Below, piece by piece: positions 1 to 15,200 of a stretch of 64,000 nucleotides of DNA. Location: the NCBI RefSeq assembly GCF_000151315.2, contig NW_011887292.1, forward strand, positions 3,083,848 to 3,147,847, given 5' to 3'. The position numbers and the translations under genes are program-made. Below the pieces are notes generated by a model. The model saw only the letters and a program-made list of their open reading frames with translations. It made no database searches and was not told where the DNA came from. Position 1 is the first letter of the stretch. Every line of letters begins with the position of its first letter. Source of the DNA: Capsaspora owczarzaki ATCC 30864. Taxonomy: Eukaryota > Opisthokonta > Filasterea.

Positions 1-201
1 TTGGGGAAGATCAGCGACGGGAAACATGGGCTTGTGATCCGATGGCGTTTTTGGCGGGAGTGTTTTCCCGCCTTTTTTTTTTTTTTTCCCCCTCTTGCTT
101 CACATTGCCCGATCATTTCGTTGAGCGACCGTCCCAATTGAAACTTGTCACCCTGAATCCCTTGACTTACATCTCATCCATGCTTGTGCACGAACGGACA
201 G

Positions 202-2119
202 GGTTGAAAAGTACCGCCCATCGTCGCTGGACGAGCTCATTTCACACAAGGACATCATTTCGACGAGTACGATCTGGTTTCTTCGTTGTCCTGCGCTCCA
301 TCTAGGTGGCGCCAGTCCCACGGAATGTGTCATCACAAACCGTCTGTACTCGGGTCGTGGGAGATGGGGGCAACCGAGCCTGTGTTGCTGACTGACTGAC
401 GGTTGTGCGCAATTTCATGCAGTTGATCGATTCATCACCGAAGATCGCGTGCCACATCTCTTGTTCTATGGCCCGCCTGGTACCGGTGAGTTGTTGCATC
501 CGCACTGCTGCGGTGTCTTGCGTGGTGGATTTGCTTGGTCGAAGGTGGTAACACACCGACTGACTTTGGCTTGGTGTGGATCGTCTTGTTTGAGCGCAGG
601 CAAAACGTCAACGATTCTGGCTTGCGCCAAAAAGATGTATGGCAATCGAATGCAATCCATGGTCCTTGAGGTATGCGCTTTAGGAGCATGATGGTTCTGA
701 CGTGTTTGCTTTCCAGACGAACTCACAAACTATCTATTGCTTTTGGCCTCCTTGCATTGCTTTCATCGCTAGCTCAACGCTTCAGATGATCGAGGCATTG
801 GGGTCGTTCGCGAGCAAATCAAGGAGTTCGCTAGTACACGAACCATCACAAGGTACGGCAGTGTCAACAGGCTCGGCTGGTTGAGCAGCCAGAAACAACA
901 TGATTCGAAACAACAACATGATTCTAATGACGCGTTCTACATTTGGGGTTTGACACAGCTCTGGTGGCACAAAGCTCGTCATTCTTGATGAAGCAGATGC
1001 CATGACATCAGATGCACAAGCCGCTCTACGAAGAGGTACGTTGTTTCTGCACCCTTTGGTTGTATTGGAGTTGCCGCACAAGTCGGTCCCCCTCTCAACT
1101 GGTGTCTATTTGGATACAGTCATTGAAAAGTACACGCGAAACACACGTTTCTGCCTCATTTGCAATTACGTGAGCAAAATCACGCCCGCAATTCAGTCCC
1201 GTTGCACCCGGTTTCGCTTTGCTCCGCTCTCGAGCGAGCAAATGCTGGATCGCTTGAATTTTGTCATTGAAAGCGAGCGGTATGTTGTGCTTGTGCATTG
1301 CATTGGTTGGGAGGTTGGTTTTGCGTGATGAGGTGCGATTTTGACTGATTTTTTGAATTTCCTGCCTGGTTCTTAGCGTCAACGTGACTGACGACGGCAA
1401 GGCTGCACTCATGCGTCTGGCTCAAGGCGATATGCGCAAGGTGTTGAACATTTTGCAGGTACAGAGAGAGATCTTGCTTCGTGTTGCCCTTGCACGTCTT
1501 GTCAAACTGGACCAATGCCCTCACTCGGTACAACGAAATCTCTGAACGTCTCCTCAGTCGACTGCTATGGCCTTTGATACTGTCGACGAAACGAGCGTCT
1601 ACACGTGCACTGGCTTCCCGTTGCCTGCCGACATTGAGACAATCGTGCAGTGGCTGTTGAACGAGCCGTTCACATCCGCGATGGCCAGTACGTTGGCAGA
1701 GCTGCAAGCTCGATGTGCTTGTAACCTGTGGTTGCTTGATGAGAATGTATTGTCGCTCACTTGTCAAACTTCGCCACCCCGCAGACATTGGTGAGCTCAA
1801 GCTCCAGAAAGGACTCGCGCTTCAGGACATTCTTCGCGAAGTGCACGAGTTTATGGCGCGCATCGAATTCCCCGCCAATGTGCGCATCTACTTGCTGAAG
1901 CAGCTTGCCGACATTGAGTAAGTGCACGCACAGCCATGCAAAACAAACAACACGAAAACAAAAATCAGCAAAACACCACAATCCGCAATTATGCTGACGT
2001 GAAACTCTCCATGTCTCTGCTTCAGGTACCGATTATCTGCTGGCACCAATGAGCGCATTCAACTGGGCTCGCTTGTTGCCGTATTCAACACTGGCAGGGA
2101 CATGGGCACCACCGCCTAA
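202..2119 (+). CDS. RFC5: Replication factor C small subunit (RFC5 type), 5' end unresolved
   Basis: AAA+ subunit of the RFC clamp loader, which loads PCNA at primer-template junctions. Ten exons are visible, all with GT-AG borders and consistent phase: 202-266, 423-485, 600-670, 773-852, 959-1035, 1120-1279, 1377-1458, 1558-1687, 1785-1917, 2026-2119. Spliced order: VEKYRP near the start; Walker A GPPGTGKT, interrupted by an intron; [10 protein letters not shown]; Walker B LDEADAMT; the SRC arginine-finger motif in [10 protein letters not shown]; then the C-terminal collar domain ending at TAA 2117-2119. The motif set matches human RFC5 (yeast Rfc3) better than RFC2 or RFC4. The first visible exon starts in mid-codon after an acceptor AG at 200-201, so the N-terminal exon lies further left, in 1-200 or outside the window. 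I could not identify it. Confidence 0.93.
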
Positions 2120-2306
2120 ACCTTCTCGTTTTCAATTGCGGCGATTTCCACCTGCGATCTCCTGTTTTTATGACACTCTATTCAATACACTCTTACGCAT
2201 CGGGTCGCTTTGCTTGTCCTGATTTTCTGCAATCAGCCTAAAGAACTTAACTCGAGGCTCACTCCTTTTCACTGTGCGTTCGGTTTGTTTTGTTGGAATA
2301 ATTTGT

Positions 2307-2337
<31 letters not shown>

Positions 2338-3283
2338 CTGGTTGTTCGGTCTTTGCTGTTTGGCTTTTTGTTTTCTTGCAACATCCCGTGCTGGTCGCGG
2401 TGCCCTGTCTGTCCCGTTTTCCGTGCAACACCCACCCGCATCCATGCACAGACAGCGTTGTGGTTGTGGTAGATCGCGACGACCTTTTCGAGCGCACAGG
2501 CACCAGGTCGCACATGACGCTGTTTTTTTTTTATTTTTTTATTTAATTTTTTAATTTCCGGACTCGGGTTGCAATGCTCGGGTTGCGTTGTTCAACCATC
2601 GGATCGCCCTTCTCTCGCGTCCGTCCCGCGTTTCCTCGAGCACTCTTCTTTTACGATCTCATCAGCGTTGTTGGCGATGGGCGAGTCTCGCAGGGCACTC
2701 ACACTTTAAAAAGAAAAAAAAGAAAAAAAGAGAGATCGTGCGATCTCGTGAAACGGAAAATGAACGTTTCGACCAGCGATTTGGATTGCCGTTCTCACTT
2801 GAGTGGAGCGTTCACTTGGTGTCTTGGCATTGGTGGCATTCACTCTGTTGAAGTGCATACTGCTGGAAGCCACATTGCGCTGGCTGATCCGGGCCCCACT
2901 GCAGCTATGGCTATTTGAAGGCGATCAGGACGTTTCAGCAAAAAAAAAAAGAAAAAAAAAAGAAAAAAAATCATCGAAAAAGAAAAAAGCAAAAAAAAAA
3001 AAAGAGCAAAAAAAAAAAAAAAGAGCAAAGTTCAACCCATCATCTTTTTTGACGCGTTTCTTTGGCTTGCACAATCACCCTTGTGGCTTTGGCCTTGCTG
3101 ACTCTGAATCTGTCGCGTTTGTGTTCCAAAAAACAACGCAGAAATTTCCCCCCGTCTCTTCCCTCGACCTTTTGCGTTCTGTGCTCAACCCCGGTTGAAA
3201 TTTCAGAACCGATTCGTCTTCGCCCGGCTAAACCGAAAACCCCTGCGCCACCAAAAAAACCCCTCTCCCCTATCTGACCAACC
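2120..3283. other. Intergenic, T-rich then A-rich, no gene seen
   Basis: Contains the RFC5 3' region and the upstream region of vigilin. The only marked features are homopolymer runs: poly-T near 2310-2337 and 2521-2550, and A-rich tracts with single G interruptions at 2705-2730 and 2938-3025. Open frames here are low-complexity and match nothing I recognise. Confidence 0.6.
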
Positions 3284-5900
3284 ATGTCTTTCGCTGATCC
3301 CGACATTGTTGCTGGCACCGAGTCCATTGTGAGCGAGGATGACCCGATCGTCCAGTCGCACGCTCAGCAGCAGGCTCAGCAGCACGCTGCTGCCGCCGCT
3401 GCTGCCGCCCAAGCCTCGACCTCTGCTGCCTCGACCTCCTCTGGCGCCACCTACTCTGACCTCTTCCCGCCGCTTCCGACCGCCGCCCAGCGCCCCAAGG
3501 CTGCTGGCGCCTGGGCGACTGCCAAGTCTGCTTCCTCGACCGTGTCCCACACCCTGCACGTCCCCATCGACGAGCGCCGCGAGGACCGCTTTGGCGAGTC
3601 TGCCGCTGCCACGACCTGCAAGGATGTGATGGAAAAGACTGGTGTCTCGATCGAAATGTCCTCGTCCAAGTCCAAGCACCTCGCGATTGTCATCACTGGC
3701 CGTCCCGAGAACGTTGCCAAGGCCAAGCAGCTGCTGCTGACCCGTCTCCAGACCCAGTCCACGCTCGAGGTCGTCGTCCCCAAGGAGCACCACAAGTTCA
3801 TCCTGGGCAAGGGCGGCAAGGCCCTCGCCGACCTGTGCGCTGCCACTGCCACCAAGATCAACGTGCCCAAGGCCGACGAGGCGACTGACATTATCAAGAT
3901 TGTCGGCACTCGCGAGAACTGCGAGAAGGCCCGCGCCGAAATCCTCTCCGTCTCGAACGCCAAGGGCAAGTTTGGCGTCATCCGCATCACGATTCCCCAC
4001 GTCTACCACCCCTTCCTTGTCGGCGCGAACGGCTCGGAGATCAAGAAGCTCACCGCCGAGACTGGCGCCAAGATCAACATGCCGCCGCCCTCTGCCGAGA
4101 ACCCCGACGAGATTGTCATTACCGGCGAGAAGGAGGCGATCGCCAAGGCTGCCGCCCGTCTCAACGACATTTTTGCCGACAAGCAGGCCAACACTGGCAC
4201 CCTGAACGTTGACGTCAAGAAGAAGCAGCACCGCTACGTCGTTGGCCCTAAGGGCGCCTACATTCAGGAGATTCTCCAGAAGACTGGCGTCGTCATTGAG
4301 ATGCCCCCGGCCGATTCCGCGATCGAGAGCATCACCATCCGCGGACCTCAGCAAAACCTCGTGACGGCCCTCCAGCTCGTCCTCAACCGCGCCAACAGCG
4401 TCGTGACCCGCGAGCTCAAGGCCCCGCACTGGCTGCACAAGTACCTCATTGGCAAGAGCGGCGCAAACGTCAAGTTGCTCGACGCTGCCAACCCGGACGC
4501 CCACATTAACTTCCTCGAGGACAAGGACCTCGTCGAGATTGAGGGCCCCCCGGAACAGGCTGAGCGCATCTATGCCTCCCTCGCTGCCTCCCTCGCTGAG
4601 CTGACCAAGAAGATGACCTTTGCCGAGGTTACCGTGCCCAACCAGTTCCACCGCCACATTATCGGCAAGGCTGGCCAGCACATCAACCGCATCAAGGAGG
4701 AGACTGGTGCCAACATTGTCATCCCCAACGACGAGCTCAAGAGCGACATTATCAAGATTGAGGGCGAGGCTGCTGGCGTTGCCAAGGCCAAGAAGGAGAT
4801 TCTCGAGCTTGCCAAGGCCATTGCTGAGATGCACACCGAGGAGCTCAAGTTCCCCCAAAAGTACCACAAGACCCTCATTGGCCAGAAGGGCAAGTCGATT
4901 CGCGAGATTCTCGACCTGTACCCCGGCGTCATGATCAACTTCCCCGAGGAGAGCGAGCACAGCGACGTTGTCACCGTCAAGGGCAAGAAGCAGCTCGTCC
5001 TCCAGGCCAAGCAGCACCTTGAGAAGCTCGTTGCCGAGATTATTGCCAACAACTACACTGTCGAGGTTTCCATCTACAAGAAGTTCCACGGCCACGTTGT
5101 CGGCAAGAACGGCGCCAACCTCAAGAAGATTCGCGAGGACACCAACACCCGCATCTCCCTTCCCGACGAGAACTCTGAGTCTGACAGCATTGTGATTGTC
5201 GGCACCAAGGCGAACGTCGAGACTGCCAAGGAGCGCATTCTTGCCATCCAGAACGAGCTTGCCAACATTTCCACCGCCGAGGTGAGCATCCCCAGCAAGT
5301 ACCAGGCCCTCATCACCAGCCACAACGGCCGCGTTCTGCGCTCCATCTCTGAGGAGTGCGGCGGCGTGACCGTCCAGGTCCCGTCCGCTGGCAAGGGCAA
5401 GACTGCCACTGCTGACAAGGTCGTCGTTCGCGGCCCCAGCGAGGATGTCGAGCGTGCCAAGCAGCTCCTCCTCGAGTTTGCTTCGGACAAGGGCGCGTTC
5501 GTCCCCGAGGACATTACCGTCAAGCACCAGCACCACCGCTTTATCATTGGTCGCGCGGGTGCCACCGTCAAGCAGATCCGCGAGACCACTGGCGCTCGCA
5601 TTCTCTTCCCGGGCAAGACCGAGACCGACGCCGACACTGTCACGCTTCTGGGCAAGGACACCCAGATCAAGGCTGCCAAGGAGGCCATCGCCAAGATTGT
5701 CCGCGACCTCGAGAGCGTTGTTTCCGAGGAGATGCACATTGAGCCCAAGTACCACAAGGCGTTTGTTGTCAACAAGGCCAAGCTCATCAAGAGCATTTCC
5801 GACGAGTTTGGCGGCGTGCAGATTAGCTTCCCCGCCAAGTCCAAGGGCGAGGAGGGCTCTGCCGAGGCGCCTGCTGCTGCTGCAGGGCTCTGCCGAGGCG

Positions 5901-5944
<44 letters not shown>

Positions 5945-7274
5945 CTCGTCATCCAAGCCGGATGTGGTCACCCTGAAGGGTGGCAAGGAGTTTGTCGAGC
6001 TCGCCAAGCAAAAGATTCTCGACCTTGTCGAGGACCAGCGTCTCCAGGTCACTCGCAAGCTCACCATTGCCCCCGAGTTCCACGGCACTGTTCTTGGCAA
6101 GGGCGGCGTCAACGTCCGCACCGTCTCGGACGAATTCAACGTCCAGATCAAGTTCCCCGAGTCGCGCAAGAAGGGCGAGGCCAAGGAGGAAGGCGAGAAG
6201 GCCGAGGAGAAGCCCAAGGCCGAAAAGTCGGATGCCGACAAGGAGGACGCCAACGCCATCAAGGTCAGCGGCCGCAGCGACAACGTCGACAAGGCCATTG
6301 AGGCGCTGAAGGCTTTCGTCCCGGTCACTGCCGAGCTCGAGATCCAGAACGACTACCACCGTCACCTGATTGGCAGCGGCGGCAAGGATCTCAAGAAGGT
6401 CATTGACCTGTTCGACGTGAACGTCAAGTTCCCGTCGGCCGACTCGAAGAGCGACAAGGTGATTGTTCGTGGCTCTGCTCCTCAGGTCGAGAAGGCCAAG
6501 GAGTACCTGCTCGAGCGCGTCAAGGCCCTCGACGGCGAGGCTGCAGACCGCGAGGCCCGCAACTTTACCCTTGAGCTCAAGGTTGACCCCAAGCACCACT
6601 CTGCCATCATTGGCATGAAGGGCGCTGTCATCTCCAAGATCAAGGACAAGACCGACACCCGCATCTCCTTCCCCAAGGAGGGCGCCAAGGAGGAGGACCA
6701 GGCCACCATCACCATCAAGGGCTACGAGGCCAAGGTCAACGAGGCCCGCGACGCCATCCTCAAGATTGTCAAGGACCAGGAGGACCAGGTCACCATCGAG
6801 GTCGACATTGACGTGCGCATGCACCGCCGCATCATTGGCCCCATGGGCAAGAACCTCCGCAAGATTATGGACGACTTCAACGTCCAGATCAAGTTCCCCC
6901 GCAACCCCGACGATTCCCTCGTCGCCATCAAGGGTCTGCCCGCCAAGGTCGAGGAGGCCAAGAACCACCTCAAGGATCTCTCCGAGGAGTTCCTGCTCGA
7001 GGTGCTCGAGGACGAGGAGCAGCGCGAGCTCGAGCGCGCGTGGGTCATCGACCCCCGTCAGCGTGAGAACTACAAGGAGGATTACTTTGCCTCCCTTGGC
7101 CTGTTCAACGACTCTGCCGCTGCCGGCTCCGCTGCCAGCCCCGCCAAGGGCAAGAACGCTCGCGGCTCCGCTGCCCCCGCTTCCAACGCTGGTGGCAGCC
7201 GCGACCAGTTCCCGTCGTTTGTCAACACGGCAGCGCCCGCTCCTTCCCAACCCCCGCGCTGGGTGACCAAGTAA
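3284..7274 (+). CDS. HDLBP: Vigilin-like multi-KH RNA-binding protein, frameshifted in this sequence
   Basis: Cytoplasmic RNA-binding protein of the vigilin/Scp160 family, associated with ribosomes and mRNA. Intronless. ATG 3284 follows a CCAACC context. The first frame runs to about 5885 and the second continues to TAA at 7272-7274. About 15 KH-type units can be counted. Most carry a GxxG loop, for example GKGG, GANG, GPKG, GKSG, GKAG, GQKG, GKNG, GRAG, GSGG, GMKG and GPMG. The first unit and two in the middle (near 5300 and 5760) have lost the loop, which is common in vigilins. The break is a 31-bp tandem duplication beside a GCT run that codes for polyalanine between the two halves of one KH unit. 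With a single copy the frame would be continuous. Codon use is strongly biased to C/G-ending codons, like GAPDH and PDI here, suggesting high expression. Confidence 0.9.
5854..5915 (+). repeat. 31-bp tandem duplication causing a frameshift in vigilin
   Basis: The unit at 5854-5884, beginning GGGCTCTGCCGAGG and ending in GCT repeats, is repeated at 5885-5915 with one base different. Because 31 is not a multiple of three, the reading frame moves by one exactly here. The coding signal switches from the frame of 3284 to the frame of 7272. A run of GCT codons follows directly. It is either replication slippage or an assembly error at a low-complexity site. Confidence 0.9.
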
Positions 7275-7781
7275 ACAGACAGAAGCTGACAAAGGCATGC
7301 GAAGACGTCCAAACAGCCACAAACAACCACGATTAGCATTTTACATTGTTTGCTGGTGGTGTTTTTTTTTTGAAGCCTCTTTCTTCTTGTTTGGCCGACC
7401 CACAGATGTTTTTTTTTTTGTTTGCTTTTGCTTGTTTTCGTTGTGTTGTGTTTGCAGTTTGTTTTACAGCTCCATCTTTGCTGACTTTTGTTCTTTTATA
7501 TTCATAAATCTACTCTGAAACCATAAATCTTTTGTTTTTGGATTGCCGTTTGTCAATTTGTCGCACTCTCCACACCTTGACCATCCATGCTTTGGAGCTG
7601 ACAGGCTAAGATGGCTCGTCATGAGCGAACGCTGGACGAGGCACACTTTGTGTTTTGTTTTTGTGTGTTTTTGATTAGTTTATAAGATGAAACAGCGGCA
7701 CGAACATGCACTCAAAAAACAACCGACAACTGGAGGGGTCGGACAAAATGACTACACCGCACATGCCAACGTCTGGACCGC

Positions 7782-10187
<2,406 letters not shown>

Positions 10188-10551
10188 TGTTTTGTAGAAG
10201 AAGTGTGACTTGATGAAAAAGTGACTGAGACGGACGGAGACGGACGAATTTGGATTTGGGAAGATTTGGGAAGATTTGGGAATGATGCGATCGGAGATCA
10301 GAGAGCATTATACCAACCTGCACAAAGTCACACAAGCATCGCACAAACACTGAAATTTGTGAGAAAGAGGGGCGGTTTCAAAAGCTTGTCGTAAGTTTCC
10401 TCAGCGAACACCATGCATGCGTGATCGAGCTGGAATTGCAGCAACACTAGCATGTGCAAACAAGGCATGGAAGAAATCAACAACAAACAACACTAATGTA
10501 CTAAGAGCAACAAAAACCAACAAATTATCAAGCAAATCAAGAAGAACCAAG
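10188..10551. other. Intergenic: GAPDH upstream region and GPCR 3' region
   Basis: GAPDH transcription should start here on the minus strand; the neighbouring 7TM gene ends at 10552. The only patterned sequence is a short tandem repeat at 10254-10280. No gene is seen. Confidence 0.6.
10254..10280. repeat. Short tandem repeat upstream of GAPDH
   Basis: Nearly three copies of the 10-mer AAGATTTGGG lie about 70-95 bp upstream of the GAPDH start codon on the opposite strand. The position would allow a role in the promoter; that is inference only. Confidence 0.7.
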
Positions 10552-12003
10552 CTAAGTATCGCCGTAGTAACTACTATCACGGGTGCTCAGACTCGAATAG
10601 CTGCCAGGACTTGGGTCGTAGTTGGGTGGATTGACAGAGGAAGACAGGCTCGTCGAGTAGTACCCATTGTCAACGCTGCCGTGGTGGGAGGACGCGCCGC
10701 CGCCGCCGCCGCCGCCTTGCCGCAACTGCTGCTGCTGCTGGTTGTGTTGCGAGCGCGGCACAACTTGATTGAAGGAGCCTCGCCCTAGATTGGGGTAGGC
10801 ACCTGACTTTGCGGCGCTGGCGGTGGTAGCAACCGAGCCAGAGTAGCGCTGCGACTCGTCCGCGTTGCTCCCGCGATACTGCGGCCAAACCAACGCAATC
10901 ATGCGGTTGCGGATTTTCGGAGTGAGGACGCAAAACAGGACAAAGTTGGCAAAGCCCTGGCTCGAATCGCCAATGGCTTGGCACAGGGTCAGCCAAAACA
11001 CGTCGGCCTGCTCCTGCGAGCCAATCTCGCTGATGAGGAAGCGAGTGGTGCCCCACGAGCGCACAAAGACGAACACAATGGGGATGAATGTCATCTTGCG
11101 ATCGGCTTCCTGAGCCACTTGGACGGAGCGGCGAGACACGAGCTGGATTTGTTCCGCCGAGTGCAGCTCGACGCGGATTTTGCGCTTGACGAAAAAGTAC
11201 AAGATTGGCACGGAAATGTACGACGCAATTTCCCAGCCCTTGCCCGCAAACAGCTTCCAGAAGAGATCGTACTTGACGTTCGACTTGATCCAGCACCATC
11301 TGTGTTGTTGTTGAGGTCGAATAATTTTCAGTGTTGGCAATGCCAAGAGCAGCCCCAAAGAGAAACGCAAACAACAAATCATTCAGAAATGTTAGCAAGC
11401 AAACACCTACACACTGCATGTCCATGTCTACACAACGAATCGACAAACTGCAGCATGACGACGACGACGACGACGGACGTACCCAACTGTGGTTGCTGAA
11501 AAGTCGTCCGAGCCGAGGACCTCGCACGCCAGCGCGGCAATGATGATGCACGCAGGAGTCAGCCACGAAAAGACATGCAGGAACGGGATTGAGCGCGCTG
11601 CGAGTCGCTGCGATTCGCGCGCAATGGACAGGTACAGGTAGAGCGCAATGGAGGACGTCCAGAGGAAGCTGGCAATGCTCGAATAGGTCGTGAAGGAGGA
11701 CTGTATGACGCAGAGGGTGCCCGTGTCGTCGGTCAGGACACCGACCATGTTGCCCATCGCAGTCACCAGATCTGCAAGCGACAGGAAGACGAGCAGCTGG
11801 CGGGATGTGGCGCGGAGGTCTTTGAGCAGCACAAAGCTCAGAATGATGAGAACGCAGCCGACAATCGACAGGCAGCACGTCGTCACGGTCGCCGCCTTCA
11901 GCGCAGTCTGCTGGCCTTCACTCCACGGCGACGCAGTTGTTGGCGTGAGCGTGTCATCGAAGGCAGACGAAGGAGCAGTCACAAACGCCGACACCTCGTC
12001 CAT
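10552..12003 (-). CDS. GPR157/cAMP-receptor-like seven-helix receptor
   Basis: Plasma-membrane G protein-coupled receptor. Exons 12003-11483 and 11299-10552 (intron phase 2) give 422 residues. A short N-terminal tail without a clear signal peptide is followed by TM1 (about 40-62), a KDLRATSRQLL intracellular loop, TM2 with LSLADL, and TM3 starting after a Cys. The second extracellular loop with a WCWI motif spans the intron; TM5-TM7 follow. The WCWI loop, the short loop after TM1 and LSLADL are typical of GPR157 and Dictyostelium cAMP/CRL receptors. The tail of about 110 residues is rich in Gln, Gly and Ser and contains a poly-Gly stretch. An upstream in-frame TTG exists but ATG 12003 is the first methionine. 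The ligand cannot be inferred. Confidence 0.85.
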
Positions 12004-12242
12004 TTTTGAACAACAAAAAAAGCTCCGTTTTCCCAACAGTTAGCAGTTGTTGTTGTTTGACAATGGATTTGAAGATAGACTGATGTCACACGTATTGTAT
12101 TGAGATCAAAGCAAGCACTGTCTGTACGACGAGGAAGGACAGTTTTCATTTTTCATTTTTAGCGGGAAAACCAACTCAACAGCAACTCAGAATCCAAAAA
12201 CCAACAAAAAACACCAACAAACCAAATTGCAGCAAGCTACAA

Positions 12243-15200
12243 ATGAAGTTGCTGGTGAAGCTGCTGGACGACCGCGATCCGTTCAATGCAGACGAAGCAG
12301 TGAAGGGGACCTGGCACGTCTTTGATCCCGAGGCCGGGCTGCGCGACCAGTTTGCGACCGTGCACGCGCTCATCCGCTGCCCATTCGCACTGGAGGACAG
12401 CGCGCTGTTTGTCGCATCCAGCAAGGTCTATCTCGATCTGGACGAGCCGCTCTCGGCTGCCGGCGACGAGGTAACTCCAATCTCATTCATTCTCATTCTC
12501 ATTCTCATTCTCAATCTCTCCAGCTGCTCTTCTCTCCCCCATTTCACCTTCTCGCGCTCTCTCTCCCACTCAGTCTCGTTGGGACGCACACTTGTCCTTG
12601 CTTTCGTTTTGCGGCTCGTTGTTGTTCCTGGCACCCCCCTCAATGCAACTCCAATGCAACTCCAATGCAACGCGTTTCCGTTAAAATTTGAATTTTTTTG
12701 ATTTTTATACTAATTTTGGTGATTTCTTGGAATCTTTTTTTTTGTTTTTTGGGTCTTTTGGAACAGGCTCAGGTCAAGCCATACGCGACAGTGCTCGTGC
12801 GCCTGCAGCCAGAGATCCAAGCGCACAAGTGCATCGAAATCCTCAACGGGGCGACCGGACGAGCGCTGCAGAAGGCGGTCAATACATTTGCAACCATGGT
12901 TGAATCTGACGCACGCCTCGCGCAAGAGTTTGCCCTCATCGACGGCCTCGACGCAATGATGCGCGTCGCTCTGTTCGGCGCGGCGCTCACGCAGCTGTAT
13001 GCGCTCAGGGCGATGCGGGCCATCATCTGCCTCATTGACGGCATGAACGCGGTCATCCGATCCAACTACGTCGTTCACCAGGTCTACGCGTTGATCTCGT
13101 CGGAAATGTCCAAGGTCAGCAAAGGTGCTCTCGAAATCCTGCTTGTCATCCTGGACTTTGACGAGAAGAATCTCGCAATCGTGTCCGAAGCAGCCCAGCT
13201 GACGGCCAAGGAGCGCGCCACTCCCGCCTACGCACCGCTCGTCCACTTGCTCGATTCGCCCGATGAGGAGGTTCGCGTGTGTGCCATCTCGCTCATCAAC
13301 CGCATGATCCGTGCAGTCGACACGGAAGATTCCTTCTACGACCTCACCGACGCCTTTGAGCTTGCGGGCATTGCCGATGTGATTGCCCGCGCCCTCAAAA
13401 GCACCAGCAATGCTGCCTTCAAGTCTCACCTCGAGGCCTACGAAAAGGCTCTCGAGGAGGCGGACAGCAAGACCAACGTCATCCAACCCACACCTGGCGA
13501 AGACACGCCCTCGCCCCGCATGAAGCGCGGCCTCACCAGCAGAAGCGACTCGGCTTTCGCCGTCGCTTCGTCACCGACACCGCCCAAGTCCGCTGCAAAG
13601 TCCATTCTTAAAGGCAGTGACGCGGGCCAAGCAAAGCCGAAAGGTGCTCTTCGTTTCAACGAAGCGGGCGACGACCAACCCACCAGCAGCACCCGAGGTC
13701 TCGCGCGACACCGCTCCACCGGACGCCGCCTCTCGTCACGCCGACCTGCCGCTGGCGAGGCGGATGGCTCCGACAGCTCAGATGACGACGAAGATGCCGA
13801 TGAAGGTTTGTGGCTTGCGTGTTGGATGGGTTGTTGAACATCTGTCGCTAACTCTTTGGTGTGGCTCGTCACAATTGACAGGAGCCAGCCAAAGCACGAC
13901 CAAATTGCAGCGGAAAACCACAGCAATGCGTACACAGCGTGCCCAGGTCTTGCTCGCTGTTGATGATGTCAGCCCCGAAGACAAGGCCAGTCTCGAGAAG
14001 GCCATAGGTTTGTAATTGTGGTTGGCATGATTGCAAATGTTGCTTGGGCTATCCGAGCTCCATTGAGCCTTTTCAATGACTTTTTCTGTGCCAAAGCCCC
14101 TTAACCACGAAATGACCTCACTCACTTTTTTGTGTTTGCTTGGATTTACTAACTTCATAGTCTCGATCGACGAGCGAATTGTCATTATCAAGGACTCGAT
14201 TGTGGTCGAGGACCGCCTCCTCAAAGGCGCTCAGGCCATGAAGACCTTGTTCGTCAAGGAGCCCGTCAAGCTTGCAGGCGCTCAGCAAGCAGAAGCGGCG
14301 AGCCTTCAAAAGATTGCCACTTTGGAGAAGGAGTTGGGAACGGCCCAGGAGCTGCGTGCCCAGCATGCTGCCAGCCTGGAGTCCTTGAAGGCAGCCGAGG
14401 CCAAGTTGCAAGCCGAGCGCGATGAAGCCGCGCTGCGTGCTCTCGCGGAAGCGCGTGCCCATTCCGAGCAAGCGTCCAAGGCGGCTGCCGAGCGCAAGCT
14501 CCAACAACAGAAGACAGAATCGACTCCGAAAGAGAGCGGGCTCGCTGTTCCTTCTGCAAGAGCCGGCATTGCCCCAGGCTCGATGCGCAAGTCTGTGCGA
14601 ATTGCTTTCAAAGAGGCGCTCGATGATGTCGATCCGAGTGCACAATCGCAAGCATCGTCCGACAGTGGAGGTATGCATGTTTTTCATGTCAAAACGCTCT
14701 CGGATTGTTTGATGGCTCTGTTTGGTATCGCACCCAATTCCTTCACCACTCACCCTTGACGACACTGACACTCACGTGCGCTTGATGAATTTTTTGTCGT
14801 TTTGATCGACATGGCCTTCTAGCGACTGTCGACTTCCGCTTGAACATTGAGCCCGGCACAAAGCCGATTGTGCATGCTGCTGCCGCTGCTGCTCCGAAGG
14901 AACTGGTGATCCCACCTGCCATTGCACCCACCGGGATAGAGAGCGAGCAACTGGACGACGGAACCTTGCTTCAGCTGACGGAACCCGCAACGGTCAATTT
15001 GAAGTTTGACAACTTTGATTTCGAGGACCTGACGGCGACTGACGATGTTGATCCCTGCGCCGAGCCTGTCGTCGCCGACACTGGATCCGCCGGCGGTCCG
15101 CCCCCACCCCCTCCCATGATGGGTGGTGGACCACCTCCACCTCCTCCGCCGATGATGGGTGGTGGACCACCGCCACCGCCTCCGCCAATGATGGGAGGCG

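Noticed and set aside
1-201. First exon of RFC5 inside the window
   Set aside because: No GT donor preceded by the expected N-terminal codons could be found; 42-305 open frame has Phe runs from a poly-T intron tract.
5816-5889. Possible intron in vigilin that would remove the duplication (GTGCAG...CTGCAG)
   Set aside because: It would restore the frame but delete a conserved KH strand (VQISFPAK); duplication of 31 bp explains the data better.
3203-6328. 1041-codon open frame on the minus strand opposite vigilin
   Set aside because: Shadow of the strongly biased codons of vigilin; Leu/Val/Gly-rich, no domain, and the sense strand has clear KH repeats.
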